NCBI GenBank assembly: GCA_022508745.1
Contig: JAFLUP010000019.1
Coordinates: 1-38,252, forward strand
Reading direction: 5' to 3'
DNA: 38,252 bases
Source: Oscillospiraceae bacterium
GTDB taxonomy: Bacteria; Bacillota; Clostridia; Oscillospirales; CAG-382
Positions within the stretch are counted from its first letter, which is position 1; each line of letters opens with the position of its first letter. Shown here piece after piece: positions 7,669-13,979 of the stretch. A program made the position numbers and the translations under genes. Below the pieces are notes generated by a model. That model was not told the DNA's origin. It was given only the letters and a program-made list of their open reading frames with translations, and did not search any database.

Positions 7669-8556
7669 ATGAACACGTATTGGTCGCAATATGTGCAAAA
7701 AACCGAAGAGCTCTATCTATCTCGTGCGTTAAAATTTCAACGCAAAAACATGGATAAATGGATAGATGTTATGCAATTGCGGGATGGAATGAAGCTTCTT
7801 GAAGTGGGCTGTGCCGGCGGTCTCCTTTGCCATCGGTTAAAAGAATGTCTCCCGCAGGCGGAAATCACAGGGTTGGACTTTGATACCGGTCATATTAACT
7901 ATGCAAAGAAAAAGACGGAAGAGTTAAACCTCCCATGCACGTTTATTGCAGGGGACGCAACGCAACTTCCTTTTGAGGACAACACATTTGACGTCTGCTA
8001 TTCTCATACCGTGATCAACTTCTGTGATCCGGAGAAATTCGTCAGCGAACAGCATCGGGTATTAAAACCGGGCGGCAGAATGATCATTCTGGACGTTTAT
8101 AACAGAGGCTTCAAGCCAGAAGAATGGGTGCCGACCGACGGTTGCGAAGAAAAGGCTTTGTATGATAAGGTTTGGGCAGAGGCGTCTAAAAACACCAATA
8201 GCCAAATCAAACGGTACGAGAATCGGACGGAAAAATACTTTGCTTATCTCGCGGCACAAGGGTTCCAACAGATTTCCATTGACGCAATGGCCTCCGTCAA
8301 TTATGCGCCCGATTGCGACAATGTCACGGATGAAATGGCACGTGCACAAATCAACGATGATAGAATTTCAGAACTCTGCAGCGCAGAGAAAGCATACCGG
8401 ATGGCTCCGCACGCGCTTACGGAAACCGAATATCAAGCCTTGCTGGATATGATCAACCGCAGGTACGATAAAAGAATCCGACAATATGAAAACGGAGAAA
8501 AGAGTTGGGAATTCCGCATTGCAACCACCGTATTGATCAGCGGAACAAAATTATAA
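7669..8556 (+). CDS. Class I SAM-dependent methyltransferase
   Basis: This 295-residue protein has the Rossmann-type methyltransferase fold (Methyltransf_11 type): motif I LLEVGCAGG (residues 43-51) binds the SAM methionine end, the acidic ITGLDFD ends strand beta2 to bind ribose, DATQLPFEDNTFDVCYSH carries motifs for adenine binding and beta4, and HRVLKPGGRMIILDVY is the post-motif region. The C-terminal 120 residues are helical and carry no recognised domain. The start is preceded by a GAGAGG ribosome site. The acceptor substrate is unknown; it could be a small metabolite. Confidence 0.85.
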   Translation: MNTYWSQYVQKTEELYLSRALKFQRKNMDKWIDVMQLRDGMKLLEVGCAGGLLCHRLKECLPQAEITGLDFDTGHINYAKKKTEELNLPCTFIAGDATQLPFEDNTFDVCYSHTVINFCDPEKFVSEQHRVLKPGGRMIILDVYNRGFKPEEWVPTDGCEEKALYDKVWAEASKNTNSQIKRYENRTEKYFAYLAAQGFQQISIDAMASVNYAPDCDNVTDEMARAQINDDRISELCSAEKAYRMAPHALTETEYQALLDMINRRYDKRIRQYENGEKSWEFRIATTVLISGTKL

Positions 8557-8561
8557 AGATA

Positions 8562-8605
8562 CAACCCGAACGGGATTATACTCCTGTTCGGGTTGCTCTT
8601 TTTTT
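8562..8605 (+). terminator. Rho-independent terminator after the methyltransferase
   Basis: The stem CAACCCGAAC (8562-8571) pairs with GTTCGGGTTG (8586-8595) over a 14-base loop, followed by a T-rich run to 8605. The convergent copA gene ends at 8609 and may use the same hairpin, though its T-run on that side is weaker. Confidence 0.85.
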
Positions 8606-8608
8606 GAA

Positions 8609-8818
8609 TTACTGCACGTCAAGAACCTTATAGTCCTGCGCTTCTACCGCCTGTTTCAGAACGTCGGCGGGAACGTCTTTTGCAAGCGTCACGACTGCCG
8701 TGCCGTTCAGATGGCTGACGGTCGCCTGCTGTACGCCGTCGATGGCCTCCAGCACTTTCTTGACGCGGGCTTCGCAGTGGCCGCACATCATGCCTTCGAT
8801 TTTCAGGGTCTTTTCCAT
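8609..8818 (-). CDS. Possible internally initiated CopZ-like copper chaperone
   Basis: Within copA, and in the same frame, an ATG (8816-8818) starts the sequence MEKTLKIEGMMCGHCEARV, which looks like a complete free-standing CopZ of 69 residues with its CxxC copper site. A strong ribosome site, AAGGAGG (8827-8833), sits 8 bases before this ATG. Such a site has no reason to exist inside a coding linker unless it is used, or is left over from a time when copZ was a separate gene. If used, the cell makes both the fused and the free domain. This is inference; no stop codon separates the two. Confidence 0.45.
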   Translation of the reverse strand: MEKTLKIEGMMCGHCEARVKKVLEAIDGVQQATVSHLNGTAVVTLAKDVPADVLKQAVEAQDYKVLDVQ

Positions 8819-11134
8819 GTGGATTGCCTCCTTTTCGATCTTTTTTATTTGTTTTTGTTTACGTTTTTTATCGTGTTTTGCGTCCTGCATTTTGAACAGG
8901 TTCAGCCGCAGCGCGTTGGTCACCACGCAGAAGCTGGAAAGGCTCATCGCCGCGGCGCCGTACATGGGGTTCAGCTGCCAGCCGAACAGGTTGATGAACA
9001 CCCCGGCCGCCAGCGGGATGCCGATGACGTTATACAGGAACGCCCAGAACAGGTTTTCGTGGATATTCCGCAGGGTGGCGCGGCTCAAACGGATGGCTGC
9101 GGGCACATCGGTCAGGCGGCTCTTCATCAGCACCACGTCTGCCGCATCGATGGCAACGTCCGTCCCCGCGCCGATGGCGACGCCGATGTCCGCGCTCGTC
9201 AGTGCAGGCGCGTCGTTGATCCCGTCCCCCACCATAATGACCTTCCCCTGCTGTTTCAGCGAGCGGATAACGGCTTCCTTCCCGTCCGGCAGGACGCCGG
9301 CGATGACCCTATCCACCCCCGCCTGCGCGCCGATGGCCTTCGCCGTGCGTTCGTTGTCTCCCGTCAGCATGACCACCTGCATGCCCATGGCTTGCAGTTC
9401 CCGAATGGCGCGGGGACTGTCCTCCTTGAGTACATCAGCCACGGCGATGATACCGACCAACGCGTCGCCCCGGGCGAAGAACAGCGGCGTCTTCCCTTCC
9501 TCTGCAAATCGCTCGGAAGCCGCTTTCAGGTCGGCGGAAACCTGCGTATACCGGCTGATCATGGCGTAGTTGCCTCCGTACAGCGTTTGTCCGCCAGAGA
9601 CAGCGGTCAGCCCGTTACCGGGCAGTGCTTGAAAGTCCGTGATCTCCTGCGTGGGGAGGTCGATTTCCTCCGCTTTGTGCAGGATAGCCTTCGCCAGTGG
9701 GTGCTCGCTGCGCTGCTCCAGCGTACTGGCAAGCTGTAACAGATCATGCTCTGTAACGCCCGGTGCGGGCAGGAGGTCCGTCACGCGTGGTTCTCCGCGG
9801 GTGATGGTACCGGTCTTATCCAACGCAACGATTTGCGCACGTCCGGTCTCCTCCAGGGACGCGGCGGTCTTGAACAACACGCCGTTCTTCGCCCCCATGC
9901 CGTTGCCCACCATGATGGCAACCGGCGTTGCAAGTCCCAGCGCACAGGGACAGCTGATGACCAACACGGAGATGGCGCGGGCGAGAGAGAAACCGACCGT
10001 CTGCCCGACGAGCATCCAGACGGCGAAGGTGACAGCCGCCACACCGATGACCGCCGGCACAAAAATGCCGGAGACTTTATCCGCGATCTTGGCGATGGGC
10101 GCTTTGGTGGCGGCAGCGTCGCTCACCATACGGATGATCTGGGAAAGGGTGGTGTCCTCCCCCACCCGGGTCGCTTCGCAGCACAGAAAGCCGGACTGAT
10201 TCAGCGTACCGGCGGAGACGGCGTCTCCCGGCGCTTTGTCCACCGGGATGCTCTCCCCGGTCAAAGAGGCTTCATTGACCGCACTGCTGCCCTCCGCGAC
10301 CATGCCGTCCACCGGGATCTGCTCGCCGGGACGCACGACAAAGCGGTCACCCATTTTCACCTGCCCGATGGGAACCGTCGTTTCCACTCCGTCGCGCAGC
10401 AGCACGGCGGTCTTCGGCGCCAGCTTCATCAGCCCCTTCAGCGCGTCGGTGGTCCTGCCCTTGGAACGGGCTTCCAGCCATTTTCCCAGCGTGATGAGCG
10501 TCAGGATCGTTGCGGCGGACTCAAAATAGAATTCGTCCATATAGACCATCATCGCCGCCATGTCCCCATGCGCTTGTGCGTCCGTCATGGCGAACAGCGC
10601 AAAGGTACTGTATGCGAAGGCTGCGGAAGCGCCCAGCGCCACCAGTGCGTCCATGTTCGGAGCGCGATGCAGCAGACTTTTCACACCGCTGATGAAAAAT
10701 TTCTGGTTGATGGTCATGATGATAACGGTCAGCAGCAGTTGGGCGAGTCCCATCGCTACATGGTTCCCCGTAAAGAAGGACGGGAGCGGCCAACCCCACA
10801 TCATGTGCCCCATGGAGGCGTACATCAACACCAAAAGAAACGCAAGGGAGACAAAGAACCGTCGCCGAAGCAAAGGCGTTTCCGTGTCCTTCAACGTATC
10901 CTCCGTCGATTCTTCCGTGCGAGGTGCGGCGGAGTTGTTTTTCAGCTCTGCGCCGTATCCAGCGTTTTGGACGGCAGCGATGATCTCCTGCGGGGAGGCG
11001 GTTCCCTCCACGCCCATGGAGTTGGTCAGCAGGCTCACCGAACAGCTTGTTACCCCCGGCAGCTTGGAGACCGCTTTCTCCACCCGGGCGCTGCACGCGG
11101 CACAGCTCATGCCGGTTACACTGTATTGTTCCAT
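8609..11134 (-). CDS. copA: Copper-exporting P1B-type ATPase with fused C-terminal CopZ-like domain
   Basis: This 841-residue membrane pump exports Cu(I). Visible in order are an N-terminal heavy-metal-associated domain (GMSCAACS, Cys11 and Cys14), a cluster of membrane helices, the TGES actuator motif, the transport motif CPCALGLATP (about residue 396), the phosphorylation site DKTGTIT (about 440) and the hinge GDGINDAPAL (about 638). The usual end (NALRLNLFK) is followed by a Lys-rich linker and then a complete second metal-binding domain (GMMCGHC, Cys784 and Cys787) that resembles the chaperone CopZ. The start has AAAGGA upstream, 19 bases after csoR. It is the last gene of the Nudix-csoR-copA operon under CsoR-type operators. 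Confidence 0.96.
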   Translation of the reverse strand: MEQYSVTGMSCAACSARVEKAVSKLPGVTSCSVSLLTNSMGVEGTASPQEIIAAVQNAGYGAELKNNSAAPRTEESTEDTLKDTETPLLRRRFFVSLAFLLVLMYASMGHMMWGWPLPSFFTGNHVAMGLAQLLLTVIIMTINQKFFISGVKSLLHRAPNMDALVALGASAAFAYSTFALFAMTDAQAHGDMAAMMVYMDEFYFESAATILTLITLGKWLEARSKGRTTDALKGLMKLAPKTAVLLRDGVETTVPIGQVKMGDRFVVRPGEQIPVDGMVAEGSSAVNEASLTGESIPVDKAPGDAVSAGTLNQSGFLCCEATRVGEDTTLSQIIRMVSDAAATKAPIAKIADKVSGIFVPAVIGVAAVTFAVWMLVGQTVGFSLARAISVLVISCPCALGLATPVAIMVGNGMGAKNGVLFKTAASLEETGRAQIVALDKTGTITRGEPRVTDLLPAPGVTEHDLLQLASTLEQRSEHPLAKAILHKAEEIDLPTQEITDFQALPGNGLTAVSGGQTLYGGNYAMISRYTQVSADLKAASERFAEEGKTPLFFARGDALVGIIAVADVLKEDSPRAIRELQAMGMQVVMLTGDNERTAKAIGAQAGVDRVIAGVLPDGKEAVIRSLKQQGKVIMVGDGINDAPALTSADIGVAIGAGTDVAIDAADVVLMKSRLTDVPAAIRLSRATLRNIHENLFWAFLYNVIGIPLAAGVFINLFGWQLNPMYGAAAMSLSSFCVVTNALRLNLFKMQDAKHDKKRKQKQIKKIEKEAIHMEKTLKIEGMMCGHCEARVKKVLEAIDGVQQATVSHLNGTAVVTLAKDVPADVLKQAVEAQDYKVLDVQ

Positions 11135-11153
11135 ATATCGGAATCCTTTCGGT

Positions 11154-11456
11154 TTATTTCATCAGTTTTTGCAGCGTATCCACCAGCTCGTCGATGACGC
11201 CGTCCTTCCCTTCCCGCAGGTCGCGGGCGACGCAATGCCGGAGATGATTCGCGATCAGATCCTTATTAAACGCGCTGAGCGCGGCGCTGACGGCGGCGCA
11301 CTGGGTCAGGATATCCGCACAGTACGCGTCCTTCTCCACCATCCCGCGGATGCCGCGGATCTGTCCTTCGATGCGATTGAGGCGGTGGATCAGCTTTTTG
11401 CGCTCCTCCTCGCTGCGTTCGGTGGTTTTTGCATGACAGCATACCTGTTTTTCCAT
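11154..11456 (-). CDS. csoR: CsoR-family copper-sensing repressor
   Basis: This 100-residue all-helical repressor releases DNA on binding Cu(I). The Cu ligands of CsoR are all present with exact family spacing: Cys46 (AYCADIL), His71 and Cys75 (NHLRHC), 25 and 4 residues apart. Extra cysteines (CCH) lie near the N-terminus. The core LIHRLNRIEGQIRGIRGMVE is the DUF156/CsoR signature. The ATG follows the Nudix stop by one base and uses GGAGG within the Nudix 3' end, so translation is coupled. It should bind the palindromes at 11925-11967 and so autoregulate. Confidence 0.95.
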   Translation of the reverse strand: MEKQVCCHAKTTERSEEERKKLIHRLNRIEGQIRGIRGMVEKDAYCADILTQCAAVSAALSAFNKDLIANHLRHCVARDLREGKDGVIDELVDTLQKLMK

Positions 11457-11457
11457 T

Positions 11458-11898
11458 CTATTTTTCCTCCAGACGGCAATGTAATTCATAAAGGGCGGTG
11501 CGGTTGGAATCCCATTTGAGTTTTTCCCGCGCCTCTGCATACGGCAGCCAGACGCACTCCGTATGTTCGTTTGATAATATGATCTCCTGCGGACAGGCAA
11601 AGCCGAACGCATACTCCGGCACGACATAGGTGTCTTTTGCCCAGTTGTAAAGATATTTTGCCGGGAAAATATCGGTCGGGATATAGCACATGGACGTCAG
11701 TTGCGTGATCTGCTCCGCCGTGATGCCGGTCTCCTCCCAAATTTCCCGTTTTGCGGCCTGCAAAGGGGTTTCTTCATCCTCCCCGCCGCCGGCGACGAAC
11801 TGCCATTGGTCAAAGTCCGAACGGTGAAAAACGCAATACAGCCGGTTGCCGTCTATTTCCTGATACGGAATAGCAAGGATCTGAAAAGGTGCTCTCAT
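11458..11898 (-). CDS. Nudix hydrolase, first gene of the copper operon
   Basis: This 146-residue Nudix protein hydrolyses nucleoside-diphosphate-linked substrates. The full Nudix box is present at residues 37-59 (Gly37, Glu43, REIWEETGI at the end), with the Mg-binding glutamates intact. The N-terminal strand and the spacing resemble NudB-like pyrophosphohydrolases (dihydroneopterin triphosphate), but substrate cannot be assigned. The start at 11896-11898 has GGGAGG 7 bases upstream and is preferred over an in-frame ATG 36 bases earlier, which lies inside the operator. Its place at the head of a CsoR-controlled operon is unusual. Confidence 0.9.
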   Translation of the reverse strand: MRAPFQILAIPYQEIDGNRLYCVFHRSDFDQWQFVAGGGEDEETPLQAAKREIWEETGITAEQITQLTSMCYIPTDIFPAKYLYNWAKDTYVVPEYAFGFACPQEIILSNEHTECVWLPYAEAREKLKWDSNRTALYELHCRLEEK

Positions 11899-11924
11899 GA
11901 TATACCTCCCATCGTCATTGCGAT

Positions 11925-11941
11925 ATACCCTCATGGGGTAT
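11925..11941. promoter_or_regulatory. csoR: CsoR-type operator 2
   Basis: ATACCCTCATGGGGTAT is an inverted repeat with one mismatch, placed a few bases downstream of the -10, over or just after the expected transcription start. It matches the TACCC-GGGGTA pattern of CsoR sites. Confidence 0.75.
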
Positions 11942-11945
11942 TTTC

Positions 11946-11974
11946 ATTATATACCCCAGCGGGGTATTTGTCAA
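11946..11974 (-). promoter_or_regulatory. Consensus sigma-A promoter of the Nudix-csoR-copA operon
   Basis: TTGACA (11969-11974) and TATAAT (11946-11951) are both perfect consensus and are separated by 17 bp. Such a strong promoter is expected where a repressor holds the operon off. Confidence 0.93.
11951..11967. promoter_or_regulatory. csoR: CsoR-type operator 1, in the promoter spacer
   Basis: ATACCCCAGCGGGGTAT is a perfect 7-bp inverted repeat with a 3-base centre. It fills the spacer between -35 and -10, so binding would block RNA polymerase. Confidence 0.85.
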
Positions 11975-11984
11975 GAGAAAATCA

Positions 11985-12027
11985 GAAAAAAATCCGGCTC
12001 CCGCAATCATTTTTACGGGAACCGGAT
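11985..12027 (-). terminator. Rho-independent terminator of the hemolysin III gene
   Basis: Arms 11992-12003 and 12016-12027 form a 12-bp stem with one mismatch, followed on the minus strand by a run of T. It ends the degV - hemolysin III transcript just before the copper promoter. Confidence 0.88.
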
Positions 12028-12042
12028 GCTTTTTGCTCTTTG

Positions 12043-12714
12043 TTAAAGAATATACAGCAGGATCGCAAAGAAATGCAGGACGCTGCCCGCCAGAACAAAC
12101 AGGTGAAAAACCGAGTGCATATAGCGGTATTTCTTACCCAGTCCAAACAGGATCGCGCCCACCGTATACGCGATGCCGCCCAGCAGAATGAGGATCAATC
12201 CCGGACGCGGAATCGCCTGGATTGCAGGCTTGAAGGCGAAAATGATGCACCAGCCCATGCCGAGATAACAGATCATAGAAAAGATCTTGTACCGTTTCAG
12301 ATCGATGGCCGTGAAAACGGTGGCGATCGCCGCAAGTCCCCAGACGATGCCGAACAGCGACCAACCCCATGCGGGGGAAACCGTGCGGATGGCGCAAAGC
12401 AGCACCGGGGTATAGGTTCCGGCGATCAGCCCATAGATCGTACAGTGGTCGAGCACCTGCATCACTTTCTTCGCCATGGGAGCCGTCACGCCGTGATAGA
12501 CGCTGGACATGGTGTACAGAATGATCATCGTGCCGCCGTAGATGGCGCCGCTGACCACAGACCAAACTTCCTGCCGGATGGCGGAAAGCACCACACAAAG
12601 CACCAGTGCGCAGATACCGAAGGCGCCGCCGACGATGTGCGACACCGTATTGAATACTTCCTCCCCGCGGGTATACGTAGGAAGCTGACGCTCGGAAAGA
12701 CGCGTTCTTGTCAT
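12043..12714 (-). CDS. Hemolysin III / PAQR-family membrane protein
   Basis: This 223-residue integral membrane protein has about seven hydrophobic helices. Conserved PAQR/HlyIII polar residues are present: EEVFNTVSHIVGG near the N-terminus, SSVYHG after the second helix, LDHCTIYGLIAGTYTP in the middle and HSVFHLFVLAGS near the C-terminus; the histidines would form the family's metal site. Cellular role in bacteria is poorly known. The ATG at 12712-12714 has AAAGGA 7 bases upstream and is preferred to an ATG 33 bases earlier, which overlaps the degV end. It is the second gene of a two-gene operon with degV. Confidence 0.92.
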   Translation of the reverse strand: MTRTRLSERQLPTYTRGEEVFNTVSHIVGGAFGICALVLCVVLSAIRQEVWSVVSGAIYGGTMIILYTMSSVYHGVTAPMAKKVMQVLDHCTIYGLIAGTYTPVLLCAIRTVSPAWGWSLFGIVWGLAAIATVFTAIDLKRYKIFSMICYLGMGWCIIFAFKPAIQAIPRPGLILILLGGIAYTVGAILFGLGKKYRYMHSVFHLFVLAGSVLHFFAILLYIL

Positions 12715-12743
12715 GACAAATCCTTTCTTTTGTACGTTGCGGG

Positions 12744-13634
12744 TCATTTGGAGCGAACGTCCTCGCCCCCCATAAAAAACAGTGCCAGGGCGCCGGGACC
12801 CACATGGGAGCCCGTTACTGGCTCATAATCCACCAGCAGGATCTCCTTTGGCGGTCTGTTTTGCCGGAGCAGCTCACAGAGGTGCGCCGCGTCCTCCGGG
12901 CAATCCGCATGGGCGACGCCGACGATCTGGCTCTCCGGCCGCTCCGCCAGCGCTTCGTATCGCTTCGCCAGCGCTTCGATGGCGTTCTTGCGCCCGCGAA
13001 CCTTTCCAAAGGTGACGATCTTGCCATGTTCGTTGCCTTTCAACAGCGGTTTGATGTGCAAAACCGTCCCGACGATCGCGGAAACGCCGGAAAGCCGTCC
13101 TCCGCGGCGCAGATGCATCAGATCGTCCACGGTAAAGATCTGACAGATGCGTTTACAGTCCGCGCACAGCAGCTCCGCCGTCTCTGCGAGGGATTTCCCC
13201 TGCGCCCGATAGGATGCGGCGCGCAGAACCGGAATCCCCTCCCCGAGGGAGGCGGCAAAGGTATCCACCAATCTGATGGTCCGGCGGGGAAACATGGCGC
13301 GAAGCTCCTCCGCCGCAAGTTCCGCACTGTGGAAGGAACCGCTGATCCCGGAGGACATCCCGATGAACAGCACGTCAGTTCCGCTTTCCAATGCGGGAGA
13401 CAAACCGTCGATGTAAAACTGCGGTGTGATCTGCGACGTCGTCACCTGTGTACCGGCGCGGATCGAACCGTAAAAGGATGCGCTTTGAAAGGCGTCCGTA
13501 TCCGTGCAGGTATACGCTTTTCCGTTGATAAAATAGTGGAACGGAAGTATGTAAATGTGATGCTTTGCCAAAAGACGTGTGGGCAGGTTGGCAGAGGTAT
13601 CGGTGAAAATGGCAAAGGTGCTGCTTTCTTTCAT
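12744..13634 (-). CDS. DegV-family fatty-acid-binding protein
   Basis: This 296-residue two-domain protein of the DegV/FakB family binds a fatty acid and presents it to a fatty-acid kinase. Family signatures are the N-terminal FAIFTDTSANLP, TSQITPQFY, FIGMSSGISGSFHSA (loop contacting the carboxylate), VDTFAASLGEG and the basic segment LRRGGRLSG. GPGALALFF near the end is also typical. The start has AAAGGAG 7 bases before ATG; longer forms upstream have no ribosome site and would run across the promoter. It heads a transcript shared with the hemolysin III gene. No kinase partner is in the window. Confidence 0.93.
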   Translation of the reverse strand: MKESSTFAIFTDTSANLPTRLLAKHHIYILPFHYFINGKAYTCTDTDAFQSASFYGSIRAGTQVTTSQITPQFYIDGLSPALESGTDVLFIGMSSGISGSFHSAELAAEELRAMFPRRTIRLVDTFAASLGEGIPVLRAASYRAQGKSLAETAELLCADCKRICQIFTVDDLMHLRRGGRLSGVSAIVGTVLHIKPLLKGNEHGKIVTFGKVRGRKNAIEALAKRYEALAERPESQIVGVAHADCPEDAAHLCELLRQNRPPKEILLVDYEPVTGSHVGPGALALFFMGGEDVRSK

Positions 13635-13728
13635 AAAGGGGCTCCTTTGTAAAAAACAGGAAGGCGGCTGATCGGTACGAAGACATTGCCTGTGACGGAA
13701 CGCAAAGAGGGCGCTGCTGTCTGCTTTC

Positions 13729-13757
13729 AGTATACCCAGGAACGGGTATGCTTGCAA
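13729..13757 (-). promoter_or_regulatory. Sigma-A promoter of degV with inverted repeat in the spacer
   Basis: TTGCAA (13752-13757) and TATACT (13729-13734) on the minus strand lie 17 bp apart. The inverted repeat ATACCC-N6-GGGTAT (13732-13749) spans the -10 and spacer and looks like an operator. Confidence 0.75.
13741..13752. repeat. 12-mer AACGGGTATGCT, first copy
   Basis: This 12-mer occurs inside the degV promoter spacer and again, in the same orientation and exactly 180 bp away, inside the GH35 promoter. It is a candidate shared regulatory half-site. Confidence 0.55.
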
Positions 13758-13820
13758 CCTACCGTCCGTTTTTCCGCCGGAACTCTCCGGGATACGTCCG
13801 GTAGAGCCCTGTTTTTTCAT

Positions 13821-13835
13821 TCTACTCGCAGTAGA
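13821..13835. repeat. Palindrome TCTACT-CGC-AGTAGA between divergent promoters
   Basis: A perfect 6-bp inverted repeat with a 3-base centre lies midway between the two divergent promoters. The form suits a LacI- or GntR-size operator, but no regulator gene is adjacent. Confidence 0.4.
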
Positions 13836-13908
13836 GTGGGCTGTTTTCGCCCATTTTCACGCATCTAAAGCAACATTATTCATAAATTACGTGGAAATCC
13901 ATCTTTTC

Positions 13909-13937
13909 TTGACAAACCGAAACGGGTATGCTATACT
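13909..13937 (+). promoter_or_regulatory. Sigma-A promoter of the GH35 gene
   Basis: TTGACA (13909-13914) and TATACT (13932-13937) are separated by 17 bp. The spacer ends with the second copy of AACGGGTATGC. Confidence 0.85.
13921..13932. repeat. 12-mer AACGGGTATGCT, second copy
   Basis: Identical to 13741-13752. Here it abuts the -10 of the GH35 promoter. Confidence 0.55.
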
Positions 13938-13979
13938 GGTGGCGCTGTGTCTGAAACACGCAAAAGGAGGGACATAAAA

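Larger units (their letters stand above)
13635..13979. other. Divergent regulatory region between degV and the GH35 gene
   Basis: This 345-base gap holds no gene that I can support. It contains the degV promoter (13729-13757), the GH35 promoter (13909-13937), a shared 12-mer at 13741 and 13921, and a small palindrome at 13821-13835. Confidence 0.7.

Noticed and set aside
8840..8846. A-AAA-AAG slippery heptamer in frame within the CopA linker, suggesting programmed -1 frameshifting
   Set aside because: The -1 frame stays open almost to the end of the CopZ region, so a shift would only replace the domain with an unrelated tail, not release a useful product. There is no stimulatory site upstream, and Lys-rich linkers give this heptamer by chance.
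11899..11934. Longer Nudix form starting at 11934
   Set aside because: Its start codon falls inside CsoR operator 2 near the expected transcription start and has no ribosome site; GGGAGG supports the start at 11898.
13947..13979. Upstream GTG extension of the GH35 protein
   Set aside because: No ribosome site precedes it, and AAGGAGG is well placed for the ATG at 13980.
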